This document shows positions 1-10,600 of a DNA stretch of 64,000 nt, one piece after another. The notes beneath the pieces are model-generated. The model was given only the letters and a program-made list of their open reading frames with translations, was not told the origin of the DNA and ran no database searches. Location of the stretch: NCBI GenBank assembly GCA_026770025.1, contig JAMXDE010000036.1, forward strand, positions 496,001 to 560,000. Direction: 5' to 3'. Numbering within the stretch: the stretch's first letter is position 1; every line of letters starts with the position of its first letter. The stretch is from Craspedostauros australis (lineage: Eukaryota > Bacillariophyta > Bacillariophyceae > Mastogloiales > Achnanthaceae). The translations under genes and the position numbers were made by a program.

Positions 1-1311
1 GAGCCATCGCTCAACACGCCGCCGCCCTCCAGCAAGTCCTCGTCGCTTACCTCGGGTCTGTTCTCCGTCGTCACCACTTTGTTGAGCCCTGTGACGTTGG
101 CATACAACAGCGTCGGAAATCATTCCCGTCCGGGTTATGATGGCAATGATTATGACCATGCTGATGATGACTACTACAACCCGCCACCTGAATGGAGGCA
201 GGAGGATGACGATGCACTGCAGCAACCAGATGATGGCGACAATGGAGCCATCCATTCTGCTCCTGCTCAGAATCGGTCACTCCCCCTGGATGCAGCTGTG
301 ATCAATATCCAATTGCTCCAACGCTGCATGGAACAACTGCAACAGCAGGTGAGTGTCATGGATTGCGATGAGATCGGCATTCCGTTCAAGACGATGCTCC
401 GTTTTCCATGCGAAGATCGCAATGATCCATCGCTGTGCTGGTCGCAGTGGTGCCACAATGCGGAATGTCCTTCGAGCCCATCAGGCCCTGACGAAGAGGA
501 TGAACAGGAGGATCTCCTGCGGCATTTGAAGAGCAGCGATTTGGAGCTGCTCCTACACGTGTTCGAGGCACTCGGAATGGCCAAGATCATTCGCAGATCG
601 CGAAGCGACGCAGGCAAGGACGATCTTGTCGTGCTGTGCAAGGATGCGTCGTGGGACGACGATCGTAATCAAGAGCAGCGCAATGAGCTCAACACGCTGT
701 CAGAGACGGCGGTCGCCATGTTCGATCTCGAACGAGCGGCCGCATCATCTGAAGCGCAGGTGGATCGTTGGAATCAAGCGGCAGATGATTGCTATGACAA
801 GGCACTGCAGTGCAAACGAGAAGGCAAGAAGCAGCAGGCGCTGTTCCAGCTCAAGCGCAAGGCCCTCTATCAGAACCGGGCGCATGAGATGGAATCCTCC
901 ATCTTGAACTTGCACAGCACGCTTTCCGTGCTGCGTGGAGCGATCTCGACAAGAGCGGCGACTGCGGCTCTGAAGGGGACGGCCGAAACCCTCAAGCAGC
1001 TGCGAGAGAACAAGGGCATGACGACGGACGCGATTGACGACGTCTGCGTGGATTGGAAGGAGGAGATCGAGATGGTCGAAGCCGCTCAGGCAACCTTCCA
1101 GCAGTCCTCCTACTCGGCAGATGTCATCGATGAGGATGAGTTGATGGAAGAGTTGGAGAATCTCTCTCTGCATGATCCCGTGAAGGAAAGCGATGTGACA
1201 AGTGACAAGGCAGCGGATGATATCGTGCAATCTATGCCAGCATTGCACATTTCGGGGATGGAAGAATCGCCCAAGATGAAGCAGAAGAGCAAAGCATTGG
1301 TTGCCGCATAG
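1..1311 (+). CDS. CHMP7-like ESCRT-III (Snf7 family) protein, 5' end outside window
   Basis: The reading frame is open from base 1 with no in-frame ATG before it looks mid-protein, so the N-terminus is missing and only the stop at 1309-1311 is certain. The C-terminal half is a Snf7-type helical region: a basic helix rich in Lys/Arg/Gln (CKREGKKQQALFQLKRKALY), a helical hairpin, then an acidic tail containing DEDELMEELENL. The segment before it (LKSSDLELLLHVFEALGMAKII) resembles the winged-helix part of CHMP7. CHMP7 recruits ESCRT-III to the nuclear envelope and endosomes for membrane scission. Length and order fit CHMP7 better than the shorter CHMP1-6 proteins, but another long Snf7 protein is possible. 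Low-complexity Asp/Asn-rich sequence precedes the domain. Confidence 0.75.
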   Translation, partial: EPSLNTPPPSSKSSSLTSGLFSVVTTLLSPVTLAYNSVGNHSRPGYDGNDYDHADDDYYNPPPEWRQEDDDALQQPDDGDNGAIHSAPAQNRSLPLDAAVINIQLLQRCMEQLQQQVSVMDCDEIGIPFKTMLRFPCEDRNDPSLCWSQWCHNAECPSSPSGPDEEDEQEDLLRHLKSSDLELLLHVFEALGMAKIIRRSRSDAGKDDLVVLCKDASWDDDRNQEQRNELNTLSETAVAMFDLERAAASSEAQVDRWNQAADDCYDKALQCKREGKKQQALFQLKRKALYQNRAHEMESSILNLHSTLSVLRGAISTRAATAALKGTAETLKQLRENKGMTTDAIDDVCVDWKEEIEMVEAAQATFQQSSYSADVIDEDELMEELENLSLHDPVKESDVTSDKAADDIVQSMPALHISGMEESPKMKQKSKALVAA

Positions 1312-1470
1312 GACACTATGTATGGTTCAGCAATAACCAACGAGTATGGTTGGTGTGATAGCAAAAACTCGATTCCTATTGAGCATTGAAGATCATAGAT
1401 CTCAACGTTGAGACATCAGATGGTTGGCGTATTTTGTGTCCTCCATGCGCCGAATGCAATCGTCATCAGT

Positions 1471-2383
1471 CTACAGGAATGGGAACAGCTTCTTTGGTTG
1501 CTCACCCTCCTTCTTGGCTCCAGACTTCTTCAACAGAGTCTCCAATTCATCAGTCTTGGCAGCAGCGGCCAGCTCAGCTGCAATGTAGGATGACATCGTG
1601 TGAGAGCATGAGCGAAACCCAAATTGCGCAGAGCGGGATCATCGCAGAACGACGCCGATTTGATTTTTGCGTCATGATTGTAACAGTATCCACAAGATGC
1701 AAAGAAGGCGACGCCGTGTGAGTGGTTGCACGAAACGAACATCATCCTGCGGCACTCAGGGCGAAGTATATTATCACGAGAGCAGCAACATTCCTCGACC
1801 ACATACTCGTATCAAACGAGCACACATTGTTGGCAGTGCGTGATGTGACATGTCTTGCAGTGCGAGTTCACATCGCATTTGCATTCATTCAACGCCGATG
1901 TGCTTGAAAGATGCTGCAGGCAACATCGTTGCCCTTACCATATCCACCCAGGCACTGTCCTCCGATGAAGATCTTTGGAAGGGACGTGGCGCCGCTGTCG
2001 AGCTCCTGCGACAAGAGAACGCGCTTGACGGAATTCTCTCCTCCGAGCAGGAACCATTCGACGCCGAGCTCCACTTGAGTGAATTCGTATCCGGTGCTCT
2101 GCAGCAGGCTGATGGCCTCCGTAGAGAACGGAGAGATGGCGTAGGTGTAGATGAGCACCTTGTTGGCAGTGCGCTCAGCGAGGAGATCGGCGGCAACCTG
2201 GTCCTCATCGACGCCGGCGATCTTGCCGAGCACGGCGGCTTGCAGCTTGGCCTCAACACCGAAGACTGGCTTGGCGACGGCCATTGCGGTGGCCATCGTC
2301 TCGATGACTGGGTTCGGGAACGCCATTGACGTGACGCTTGGGATGAGCGCCAGGGCGAGGAGGGAAATGAGTGTCTGCTTCAT
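1471..2383 (-). CDS. Plastid glutaredoxin-like protein lacking active-site cysteines (2 exons)
   Basis: Exon 1 is 2383-1939 and exon 2 is 1577-1471. The donor is GTAAGG and the acceptor is TTGCAG, with a 361-bp intron. The join keeps frame and gives 183 residues ending LFPFL. The N-terminus is a signal peptide followed by SMAFPN (residues 19-24), which fits the Phe-containing plastid-import motif of red secondary plastids. The domain at about 74-183 follows the glutaredoxin pattern: beta strand KVLIYTY, the active-site position, TSLPKIFIGG with the cis-Pro (136), CLGGY, and a C-terminal helix on exon 2. The usual CPxC is SPFS (84-87), so neither redox cysteine is present; Cys144 is the only cysteine in the domain. 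Normal dithiol or monothiol chemistry is therefore not expected, and a scaffold or glutathione-binding role is possible. Without the second exon the product would lose the last helix. Confidence 0.8.
1578..1938 (-). other. Intron of the glutaredoxin-like gene
   Basis: The 361-bp intron starts GTAAGG (1938-1933) and ends TTGCAG (1578 side). Both phases match (phase 1). No other feature is seen in it. Confidence 0.75.
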
Positions 2384-3143
2384 CTTGGAATATTGGTATA
2401 GTGCTGGCAGTGTAGTCTTGGTTGGTTGCTGTCCTTGTTGACTTTATGAAGGCGGAAGCTGCAGTGCGCCGTCGTTGGTTCAGTTGCCCTTTGCTGTTTG
2501 CAAAGCACGAGGAGAGGATCCATCTCTCTCTCCCTCTCTCCATTATCCGCAACATCAGCGGAATAGTAACATCATTGTCGTTTTCTCGTCTGGTCTTTGG
2601 TGGACATGCGTGTGGGGGCGCGTGTGAATGGCGGTGAGTGCGTTGGTGATGTGCGTGACGAGCAAGATTTTCTGACTCACACTCGGGATTCGATGCGAAC
2701 TATCAGTCCCGCCAAATCCACGTCACAAGACCAAGATTTTCCCCATCGTCCGATTCTCAAAATCCAGACAATTCCGTGTTGCAGACCAACACATCACTCA
2801 TGGTGATGCTGGGTATCGTGTGACGCAGAAGGGTGTACAGAGAAGTGCAAAGGGGTGCAGGGCAGCGACAGTTCCCGTGATGCTCTTGGGAACAACTTCT
2901 GCGCAATCATACAATCATTCTTGCTGTCAACAACATCGTCGTCAAGTCGTCGATTCTCAGCACAGCCAATAGCATGATCCTGGGAAAGCTGTTTGCGATC
3001 TCCTTGGCGGCACCGTATTCATCCCGTTATTCCATCCATTCGCTTTCCATGGTCATCATGTCATCCAACGCCAAAGAATAACACCGCAAGGAGGGTTTGC
3101 GCATCACCCACGATCCGTACTCGACAGGTATGGCGCAATAGTA
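2384..3143. other. Intergenic region, no gene seen
   Basis: This is the region upstream of the minus-strand glutaredoxin-like gene. It holds a short CT-rich stretch near 2525-2540 and no reading frame with the C/G-ending codon bias of the neighbouring genes. It presumably contains the glutaredoxin-like promoter. Confidence 0.5.
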
Positions 3144-3412
3144 TGGTCTTCCAGGCACCCCCATGGTTTCGATCCATGGCATCTAAGGCGGTGCGCAACG
3201 AGGTCGTGATTGGGAAGCAGTATCAGAACCACAACAGCCGACCCGGACCAGTCTACGATGGCAAGGGATACACCCTCATGAACCGCGCAATCCAGGTCGG
3301 ACCCGAAAAGGTCAAGGAGCTTGTCGGCGACTTTCCGGAACTTAAGGAAGAGAGCATGCGCCAACACCAGCAATATGGAAATGATCGGCGTGGGCAATGC
3401 CTTGGCGAATGA
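3144..3412 (+). pseudogene. 5' fragment of an ankyrin-type protein gene
   Basis: From ATG 3144 (MVFQAPPWF; a second ATG at 3177) the frame encodes a segment around YQNHNSRPGPVYDGKGYT, followed by a helix ending FPELKEE. From memory, stramenopile ankyrin-repeat proteins share this YQNHNxRPGPVYxGxGYT lead-in, normally followed by ankyrin repeats. Here the similarity stops near 3350 and the frame closes at 3412 without any repeat. No convincing donor continuing the protein was found. I read it as a truncated remnant fused to the decayed minus-strand gene next to it. A short intact gene or an unrecognised spliced form cannot be excluded. Confidence 0.35.
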
Positions 3413-3940
3413 TGCTGCTCCTGGCAATTTGAGGAATGGCCGTTTCAGCAAAAGGAGAAGGCCCGTGAGCAAGAAGATGGTGGCTCTGACAGTACGCATT
3501 GGTCAGATGCTGCGGCGTGAACAGATCGAATGAGAGTTCCATGCTGCCCAGTTCCACCAGATCAGTCGAGAATGCCTTGTGGTCGAAGTGCGCCAGAAAA
3601 GAGAGCGTGAAGGAAACGAGAACGAAGCGCCACAGGATGAACAGGCTCGTTTTCAATGTCTGGTACGGCGCCCCCTTGACGCGTTGCATCGCCTTGAGAT
3701 GCATGGCACCGGGGTCGAATAGTACGCGGCGTGATGTCCCAACGAGGTCTCCACTGCCGGCGAGGCTGGCGTTTCGTACATGGCCTCGATGACGCGAAAG
3801 CAGACGACGGTGGAAAAGGAGCCGGCCGCCATCTTGATGATTTTGTTGCGGATGTCGAGGACTTCCAATGTGAGGTGGCCGAAGTAGGCTGCGATTGGGA
3901 AGATGATGCCCCATCCCAGGAATTGGGATGCGTGTAACAA
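3345..3940 (-). pseudogene. Decayed multi-pass membrane protein gene (wax-synthase-like?)
   Basis: Three minus-strand frames in succession read like one protein. They are 3940 to about 3720 (GWGIIFPIAAYFGHLTLE, then VVCFRVIEAMYETPASPAVE), about 3720-3490 (LFDPGAMHLKAMQ, then ILWRFVLVSFTLSFLAHFD and LFTPQHLTNAY), and about 3490-3345 (TVRATIFLLTGLLLLLK). Each switch is a one- or two-base shift without room for an intron. The hydrophobic spans and the IEAMYETP and FDP motifs recall algal wax-synthase/MBOAT-like proteins; this is a memory match only. No in-frame ATG precedes the first segment after an upstream TAA, and the catalytic C-terminal half is missing. Two frameshifts plus truncation suggest a pseudogene; base-calling indels are the alternative. 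Confidence 0.4.
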
Positions 3941-4004
3941 TTGTGAAATATAATATGAAAACAGTATTTATATTTGCGTTTTCGTGTGTGACATGATCGT
4001 GCAA

Positions 4005-4435
4005 TTGAGGACAGAACTAGTAGAGTAGCACACTTTCTTGTAGAAAACTAGTATGATACGATACATACTTCGGGTGTTGGTTGTGTTCCATCCGCTCGTG
4101 TTCTATCCACATTCCAACCACAGTCGCACATGAGCAGGATGGCGCCAGAGAGTGCTTGTCGCGCAAGGAGAACGAGCGCGTTAACGACGGTCGGAATTGA
4201 AACAGCATGCTGATCACAAGTGAACTGCTGCTTTCGCATAACCCCCAGCCACTTTTCTGACCACTGCGTTGCTGCTTGTGTGCCTTCCATAACTGAAGGC
4301 AACTCGTTGGCATCTCGTGAGGATCCAATCAAGCATTACCATGCGGTGGGCAGTGCATGGTACGCGACTGCGATGGTTGTTTGGGCGAACAGCTGCCACA
4401 CGTCGCGTGTGAAGTGACAAGCGACGATTGACAAG
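4005..4435. other. Intergenic region, possible lost exon
   Basis: On the minus strand at about 4085-4200 a short hydrophobic reading (VVNALVLLARQALSGAILL) ends at a good donor-like sequence, GTATGTAT, near 4070. It could be a first exon of the decayed membrane-protein gene, but no phase-compatible acceptor joins it. Nothing else is seen. Confidence 0.2.
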
Positions 4436-5508
4436 TTACAATTCACCGGAAGCAACGCCGGCGCCTTTAGAGTCGGACCCGAGCATGCCCTGGCCTTCCC
4501 GGACGGAATCCCTCCACTTCTTTGGGTCCTTGAGGATGTCCTGCATGTCCTCGGAGTCGAAGAGACCGCCCATGGCATCCGGGCTGGCAAGGATCTCCAA
4601 ACGCGCCTCCTCGATCTTGTCGTCGCTCATATCCTTCATGAGCATCTCCGTCATCTCGTCGAGGACGCCCGGGTTGTTCATGACTTCCTTCATTCCCGTC
4701 ATCATGTCGGTGGCGCTCTTGATGATCTCCGGATCCTGGAAGAGGGTGGAGAGGTTCTCCATGGTCTCCTGCAGCTTCTGCTGAAAGTAGGCCGGATCCT
4801 CGCGGAGCTTCTGCGCTTCGCCTGCTGGCAGACTGCCCGTCTCTTCGAGATGCGCCACGAATTGCTCCACGTCCATCTGCTTGATCATCTCCTTCATCAT
4901 GTCTCCGTCCGTGAGCATCTTCATCGCCTGCTGCATCTGCTGCTCGAGCTGTTCCGGGGTCATGTCCTCCAGCATCTTCATGGCCTCCTCCATCTGCTTC
5001 ATCATCTCTGGGTCTTTGAAGGCCTCCATGGCGTCTCCCCACATGGACTCCATCGCTCCCATGTCCATGCCGGCGGCGGCACCGCCCTCCTGCTGGACCT
5101 TCTTGGCCTGCTCATTCAGTTCCTGGAAGGAGGCGCCCTTGGCGCGTCCACCGCGGCCACCGCCCACACCGAATTGTGCGGCCGTTGGCTGTTATTGGAA
5201 ATCCGTGACGTGAATGTATGAACGAATCAATTGAGTGGGCGAGTGAGTGAGTGCAGAAACATAGAGCATGTATTGTATAATATGTTGAATGGCAGACACA
5301 GACAACTCAATCAGTTTCATTATATTTGCACATGTGCACAATCATGTTATATTAATCCAGAGAGCATACTACAGAGAGAGCATACCATACTAGTACTCCA
5401 GAGAGTAGAGCGAAGCCAAGAAACACGATGCAGGCAACTGCACCCAAGTGGACATACCGACAGAAAGAGGAGGGAGAGCCCTGTGATGCTGACGATTCTG
5501 CGGATCAT
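4436..5508 (-). CDS. Secreted or organellar Met-rich helical protein with signal-peptide exon (2 exons)
   Basis: Exon 1 (5508-5458) encodes a signal peptide, MIRRIVSITGLSLLFLS. Exon 2 is 5188-4436. The donor is GTATGT and the acceptor AACAG, both phase 0, with a 269-bp intron; the join gives 267 residues. Without splicing, exon 2 has no ATG and is preceded in frame by a stop. A predicted cleavage lies just after the junction, at PTAA-QFG. The mature part starts with a Gly/Arg-rich stretch and continues as helices rich in Met with recurring DP pairs (DPEMMKQMEE, MTPEQLEQQM, DPEIIKSATDMM). This recalls STI1/HOP-type DP-repeat modules that bind clients, but no domain is certain. It probably acts in the secretory route or the plastid. 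Function unknown. Confidence 0.72.
5189..5457 (-). other. Intron separating signal peptide from mature protein
   Basis: The 269-bp intron starts GTATGTCC (5457 side) and ends ATAACAG (5189 side). It splits the gene exactly at the targeting-peptide boundary. Confidence 0.65.
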
Positions 5509-6100
5509 GATTGTGCTTCTACTTCTATTGTGAGATTCTGGAGAGAGATGATGCCTTGTTTGGGAATGGACTTGCTTTGTTGATTCGTTTGTTGGATTGT
5601 GTTGTTTGTTTGGATTGTGGGAATGGTTGCGATCCTGTCTCTCCTCAGTCGCAATTGTCGCAAGAGAGGAGGAACACACGATGTGAGTTGTTTTTGCGCG
5701 GTGACGATGGCGGAAGCAGATCTCCATTTTTGGGTGCGTCGTGGACTTTTGGCGTGTTTCGAGAAGGACTTGGTTCCGCGTGGCATCGTTTTTATGTACC
5801 CAAACTCTAGTATTTATTGTGTGTTGTTGTTTCACTACATTTGTGGTACCATGAAAACAATATTGAAATAGATCCGAATCCAAAAGGATCCAAACCGTTC
5901 GTGGCACGAAGATTCCACGACCATCACGCTCACATCCGCCAACGTGTTCCGACACGATCGATGGCACAAGCGCCCCCAACCAACCTGACACGATGGTTCC
6001 GCTTGCACTCCATTGAGCAATAGAAGAGCTGCAGCGCAACGCATCATTCTCCCACAAACTCTATTATATTATATATTGCTCGCACCTGACAGCGTTCACC
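5509..6100. promoter_or_regulatory. Divergent promoter region (592 bp)
   Basis: The region separates the minus-strand Met-rich protein gene (start 5508) from the plus-strand fibrillin gene (start 6101). A TATTATATTATATA block at about 6062-6076 lies about 30 bp before the fibrillin ATG. No coding sequence is seen. Confidence 0.4.
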
Positions 6101-7108
6101 ATGAAGAAAGGAAGCACCGCTTTGCGAGCACCGTTGTTCGAACGATCGATGGCAGCATCACTCTTCGCTGCGTTGCTCTGCTTCTGGCAATTGGATGAGG
6201 CCTCGGCATTTGGCATCGATCTGGCTGTGGCGTCTCGAGGATGTTCTGCTTGCCTTCGTCCATGCCGTCTTTCCAACCGCTCTCCGCTTCGCTTCCACTT
6301 AAACGCCGTCAACGATAGCACCGACGACGACGACGACGACGACGATGGCAGCAACGACGACGAAGACAATAACAACGACGGCATCCCTGAGAAGGAGAAT
6401 GCTGCTGTAAATGACCTGAAGGAGCAGATCTTCAACGTCGCCGAAAACACCAAACGCGGCTTCCAAGCCACGCAGCAGCAGCGCAAGCAAATGCGAACCT
6501 TGGTGGAGGAGATCAGAGCCTTCAATCCATCCTCAGAACCAGCGTCTCCCTACTACTCCAAGTCCGACGATGACAATACAACACCGCCACCAGAACCCAC
6601 GCTGGCCGGAAAGTGGACGTTGATCTACACGGACGCACCCGACATCACCGGCCTCGACACGAGCCCCTTCGCCAAGCTGGGTCGCATCGGGCAGGAATGC
6701 GCCGCGCCCGACATCAAGAACGTCATCGAATGGAAGCGTCCCGATATCGCCGCGCGTCTCAATCTGCCCTTCTCGGGTGACAGCGAATCGCGCATCCTGC
6801 AGAAAGTGGTGACGTCGGGCAAGGCCGATCCCGGTAAGCCGTACAACGTGGATTTGGATATTGCGGGGATCGAGCTGTGCGCGGACGGCGACGATGACTC
6901 GCTGCAGAATCAAGGGCTGCCCGCGACATTGATCAAGCAGCTGGCAACCGGGGGCGGCAACGCGGTGGAATTGAAAGGCGGCCTCACCCTGCCATTCGGC
7001 AAGTTCGAGATTCTGTACCTGGATGGAGACATGCGCATCATCAAGACGTACCAGAACTACCTCGCCGTCAGCGAGAGGATAGAGAATAAAGAGGACGAAT
7101 GGTTTTAA
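6101..7108 (+). CDS. Plastid lipid-associated protein (PAP/fibrillin)
   Basis: A single exon encodes 335 residues. The N-terminus is a signal peptide ending EASAFG (ASAF at 34-37), the plastid-import motif of secondary red plastids. An acidic Asp/Asn linker lies at about 71-95. The PAP/fibrillin domain follows at about 105-325: the helix LKEQIFNVAENTKRGF, then LAGKWTLIYTDAPDI, a glycine- and Asp-rich barrel, and near the end FEILYLDGDMRIIKT with YLAVSER. Fibrillins are lipocalin-like proteins that bind prenyl lipids or carotenoids at thylakoids and plastoglobules. The ATG at 6101 is chosen because it gives the complete signal peptide; an internal Met at residue 17 is the only nearby alternative. 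Confidence 0.85.
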   Translation: MKKGSTALRAPLFERSMAASLFAALLCFWQLDEASAFGIDLAVASRGCSACLRPCRLSNRSPLRFHLNAVNDSTDDDDDDDDGSNDDEDNNNDGIPEKENAAVNDLKEQIFNVAENTKRGFQATQQQRKQMRTLVEEIRAFNPSSEPASPYYSKSDDDNTTPPPEPTLAGKWTLIYTDAPDITGLDTSPFAKLGRIGQECAAPDIKNVIEWKRPDIAARLNLPFSGDSESRILQKVVTSGKADPGKPYNVDLDIAGIELCADGDDDSLQNQGLPATLIKQLATGGGNAVELKGGLTLPFGKFEILYLDGDMRIIKTYQNYLAVSERIENKEDEWF

Positions 7109-7611
7109 GAGTGCAGCACCTACATAGTCGTAGAGTACTATTATATTATATTATACTAGCAGATCATGATGGAGTACTCCACAATACATTGAATCACAGC
7201 ACAGTGCAGCAGAGCACCTCCCAAACACATCAGAACAGACGCTGTGAATCGTGGAAGAGCCTGTTCCAGTCGTGCATTCCTTGTGATGGTTCAAACGTGT
7301 GTTATCAACGTCTGTACGTCGTCAGAAACATGAGTGGATGATGTCTGAAAATCCTTGGCCATCGACATCAACACGCGCATGAATGCGGTGTCGAAACGCA
7401 CCAATGAACAGACAAACACGTAAAACCACCTCCAGATTCAACCTTGGATTTTCGCACATCGATTTCCTCATTCAAACGATCATTCAAACACACTCACTTG
7501 GCATCCACAACTTCACATATAATACAGCATAATACAATAGAATACGTACCACAGCTCGTACTCCGACTCAACTCCACCTGTTAAAGAGAAAGAGAAAGGA
7601 AAGACAGCACG
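7109..7611. other. Intergenic region between fibrillin and eIF5B genes
   Basis: A TATTATATTATATTATAC block lies at about 7140-7157, just after the fibrillin stop, and a weaker ATAATACA stretch at about 7520-7545 lies before the eIF5B gene. No gene seen. Confidence 0.45.
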
Positions 7612-10600
7612 ATGCCGAAGAAGAAGGGAAAGAAGCAGCAGCAGAAGAAGCAGGCGGCCGACGCGGATGATGATTGGGAGGCTCTGCTGGACGCTGAGTC
7701 GCAGAAGAACAAGACGGATGCTGCGCCAGCTGCCAAGGAGGATGCTGCCAAGGAACCCGCGACTGCAGAGGCTCCTGCTGGAGCGGTCGATGCGGCAGCT
7801 GCGTTCCTAGCAGCGCAGGGCATTGCAGGAGACGAAGGCGAAGGCGGTGGTGGTGGTGGCAAGAATAAGAAGAAGAAAAAGAAGAAGAAAGGAGGCGGTG
7901 GAGGTGGTGGAGCTGCTGGTGGAGCTCAGGCCAATGAGAAGGTGCGTGTCATTGCTACTGTTGATGCTACTGTTGATGCTACTGTTATTGTTGTTGTATT
8001 GTTATGGCTGTGGCTTTAGTTGATGGCGTGTGAAGTATAATATAATATTATGTGTGCCATCATGTCATGTCATGTTGTTCGATTCCTATTTTCTCGCTTC
8101 TATAATAGTATTATTATAATACTGTTAATGGAACAATCTCTCTCTCTCTCTCTCTTTCATTGGACAGAGAGACGGTGACTCCAATGGCAGTGATGAAACC
8201 AATGCCAACTGCAATCGAAGAGGGTGCAACATTCAGAGACATGCACCCATCCTCGCATCTCTTGACAGCCCCTTCTTGTTGACCACATTCATCTGCACAC
8301 TCGTATTACTACATGCCAAATGGTATTATATTATATTACACTCAATATTCCAACTCATTTGAACCCAATTCCAACTTCACTTACACAACCACTACTTGCA
8401 CTACAATACAACAAAATGCACTGCATTACAACAGGTCTCCGCCCGCGGCCGCATGGTCCAGGAACGCCTGCGACTGCAACGCGAGGAGGAGGAACGCATC
8501 CGCGCCGCCGAAGAGGCAGAGCGCAAGCGCGTCGAAGAATTGGAACGCAAGGAGGCCGAGGAGGCTCGCAAGAAGGAGGAGGAGCGCGAGAAGAAACGCC
8601 TCAAGCAGAAGGAGAAGATCGAGCGGCAGAAGCGGGAGGGAACCTACATGACCAAGGCGCAGAAGGCCAAGGCGAGGTTGGCGGAGCAGCGTCTCGAGGC
8701 CATGCGCAAGGCCGGCATGCTGCCCGTGGAAGGGGAGGGCGCCGCCAAGCCGCAGAAGGTCGTCTACGACAACAAGCGTAAAGGCAGAGGTAAGGGAAGA
8801 GGGAAGTTCCAGCAGAATCAGCAACAACAACAACAGGAGGAGGCGTCCGCGTCAGCGGAGGAGCCAAACAAGGAAGAGGAAGCAGCTGCACCAGCCGCCG
8901 TCGAGACCAAAGAAGCAGAAGAAAAGCCAGCAGAAGCAGCTGCTGACGATGAGGGAAGCGGCGACGAATGGGATGCCGATTCAGATGATGAATGGGATGC
9001 CGACAGCGATGATGATGACGATGGCAAGTTCGGCGATCTTGCCAAGCGTCTTGAGGCCGCCAAGGTTGATGACGACGTGGACCTGGCAGAAGTGGCCAGG
9101 AAGAAGGAGCAGGAGCGACTGCGTGAGCTGGGCCGCAAGCGCGCCGAGCAAGACCGCATCGACTCCGAGAACCGTGCCAAGCTGGCGCTGGAGCAGGAGG
9201 CGGAGAGCATGAAGACGCTGCTGGCCGCCCAGAAGCGGGAACAGGGCAAGAAGAAGCGCGAGGCGCAAGAAAAGGCGAACCTCGAGGCGCGAACCCGCGA
9301 CGACCTGCGATGCCCCATCGTCGTCATCATGGGTCACGTCGATACCGGAAAGACCAAGCTTCTGGACAAGATCCGCAAGACCAACGTGCAGGAGGGCGAG
9401 GCTGGTGGTATCACGCAGCAGATCGGTGCCACCTACTTCGAGAAGAAGACGCTTGAGACGCAGACGAAGCGCCTCAACGAGGTTGAGAAGTTCGACATGA
9501 ACCTCCCGGGTATGCTCGTCATCGATACGCCAGGCCACGAGTCTTTCACCAACCTGCGATCGCGCGGATCCTCGCTCTGTGACGTCGCCATCCTCGTGGT
9601 GGATCTCATGCACGGACTCGAACAGCAGACCATCGAGAGTCTCAACATGCTCGTCAAGAAGGGCGTGCCCTTCGTCGTGGCCCTCAACAAGGTCGACAGA
9701 TGCTACGCCTGGAAGACCTGCAAGGACGCGCCCATCCGCGAGGCCCTCGAACAGCAGGAGGAAGGAACGGTCGGAGAATTCCGCAGCCGCGCCCTCGATG
9801 CCAAGGTCCAGCTGCAGGAGCAGGGCGTCAACTCAAACCTCTACTGGGAGATGGGCGATGACGACTGGATGAGCTCCGACTTCATCCCCCTCGTCCCCAC
9901 CTCCGCCGTCACGGGAGAGGGCGTGCAGGACATCCTGCTTCTCCTCTGTCAGATAGCACAGCGCAAGATCTGGAAGCAGCTCATGTGGTGCGCCAACCTG
10001 CAGTGCACGGTGCTCGAGGTGAAGGCCATCGATGGTCTAGGAATGACCGTGGATGTCTTGGTCGTCAACGGGTACTTGCGGGAAGGTGACAAGGCCGTGT
10101 TTTGCACCCTCGATGGTCCCATCGTCGCTGAGATCCGTGGTCTGCTCACCCCACCACCAAGTCGTGAGATGCGCGTCAAGTCCGAGTACATCCACCACAA
10201 GGAGATCAAGGGAGCCCTGGGCGTCAAGGTCATCGGTAACGGACTTGAGAAGGTCATGGCGGGAACGCCGGTCATGGTCGTCGGGCCGGATGACGAGGAG
10301 GAGGACATCAAGGCCGAGGTCATGTCCGACCTCACGAAGCTCGAGGACAAGCTCAGCACGGACAAGCAGGGTGTGCTCGTCCAGGCTTCCACGCTGGGTG
10401 CGCTAGAGGCGCTGCTGCAGTTCCTGCGCGAGGAAACACAACCGCCAATCCCAGTGAGCGCCATCGGCATCGGTACCGTCCACAAGCGCGATGTCACCAA
10501 GATCTCCATCATGAACGAGAAGGGACATCCGGAGTACGCCACCATCCTTGCTTTCGACGTCGATATCGAACGTGAGGCTCGCGAGCATGCGACGGACATG

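Noticed and set aside
1..3144. Bacterial contamination or endosymbiont origin of the contig (raised by the QueH gene)
   Set aside because: Introns, ASAFAP motifs, eIF5B, copine and an ESCRT-III protein on the same contig show a nuclear eukaryotic origin.
4467..5042. Second long minus-strand frame overlapping the Met-rich protein
   Set aside because: It is the shifted frame of the coding exon, rich in Arg/His/Asp from codon bias, with no domain.
5347..6057. 236-codon minus-strand frame in the divergent promoter
   Set aside because: Only its short signal-peptide segment is used as exon 1 of the downstream gene. The rest has no coding bias and covers the promoter region.
8066..8100. Possible tRNA T-arm (GTTCGATTCC)
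   Set aside because: No acceptor, D or anticodon stems can be folded around it, and it lies within the eIF5B intron.
8813..9613. Long antisense frames inside eIF5B
   Set aside because: They are mirror frames of a strongly biased coding sequence; eIF5B motifs fix the true strand.
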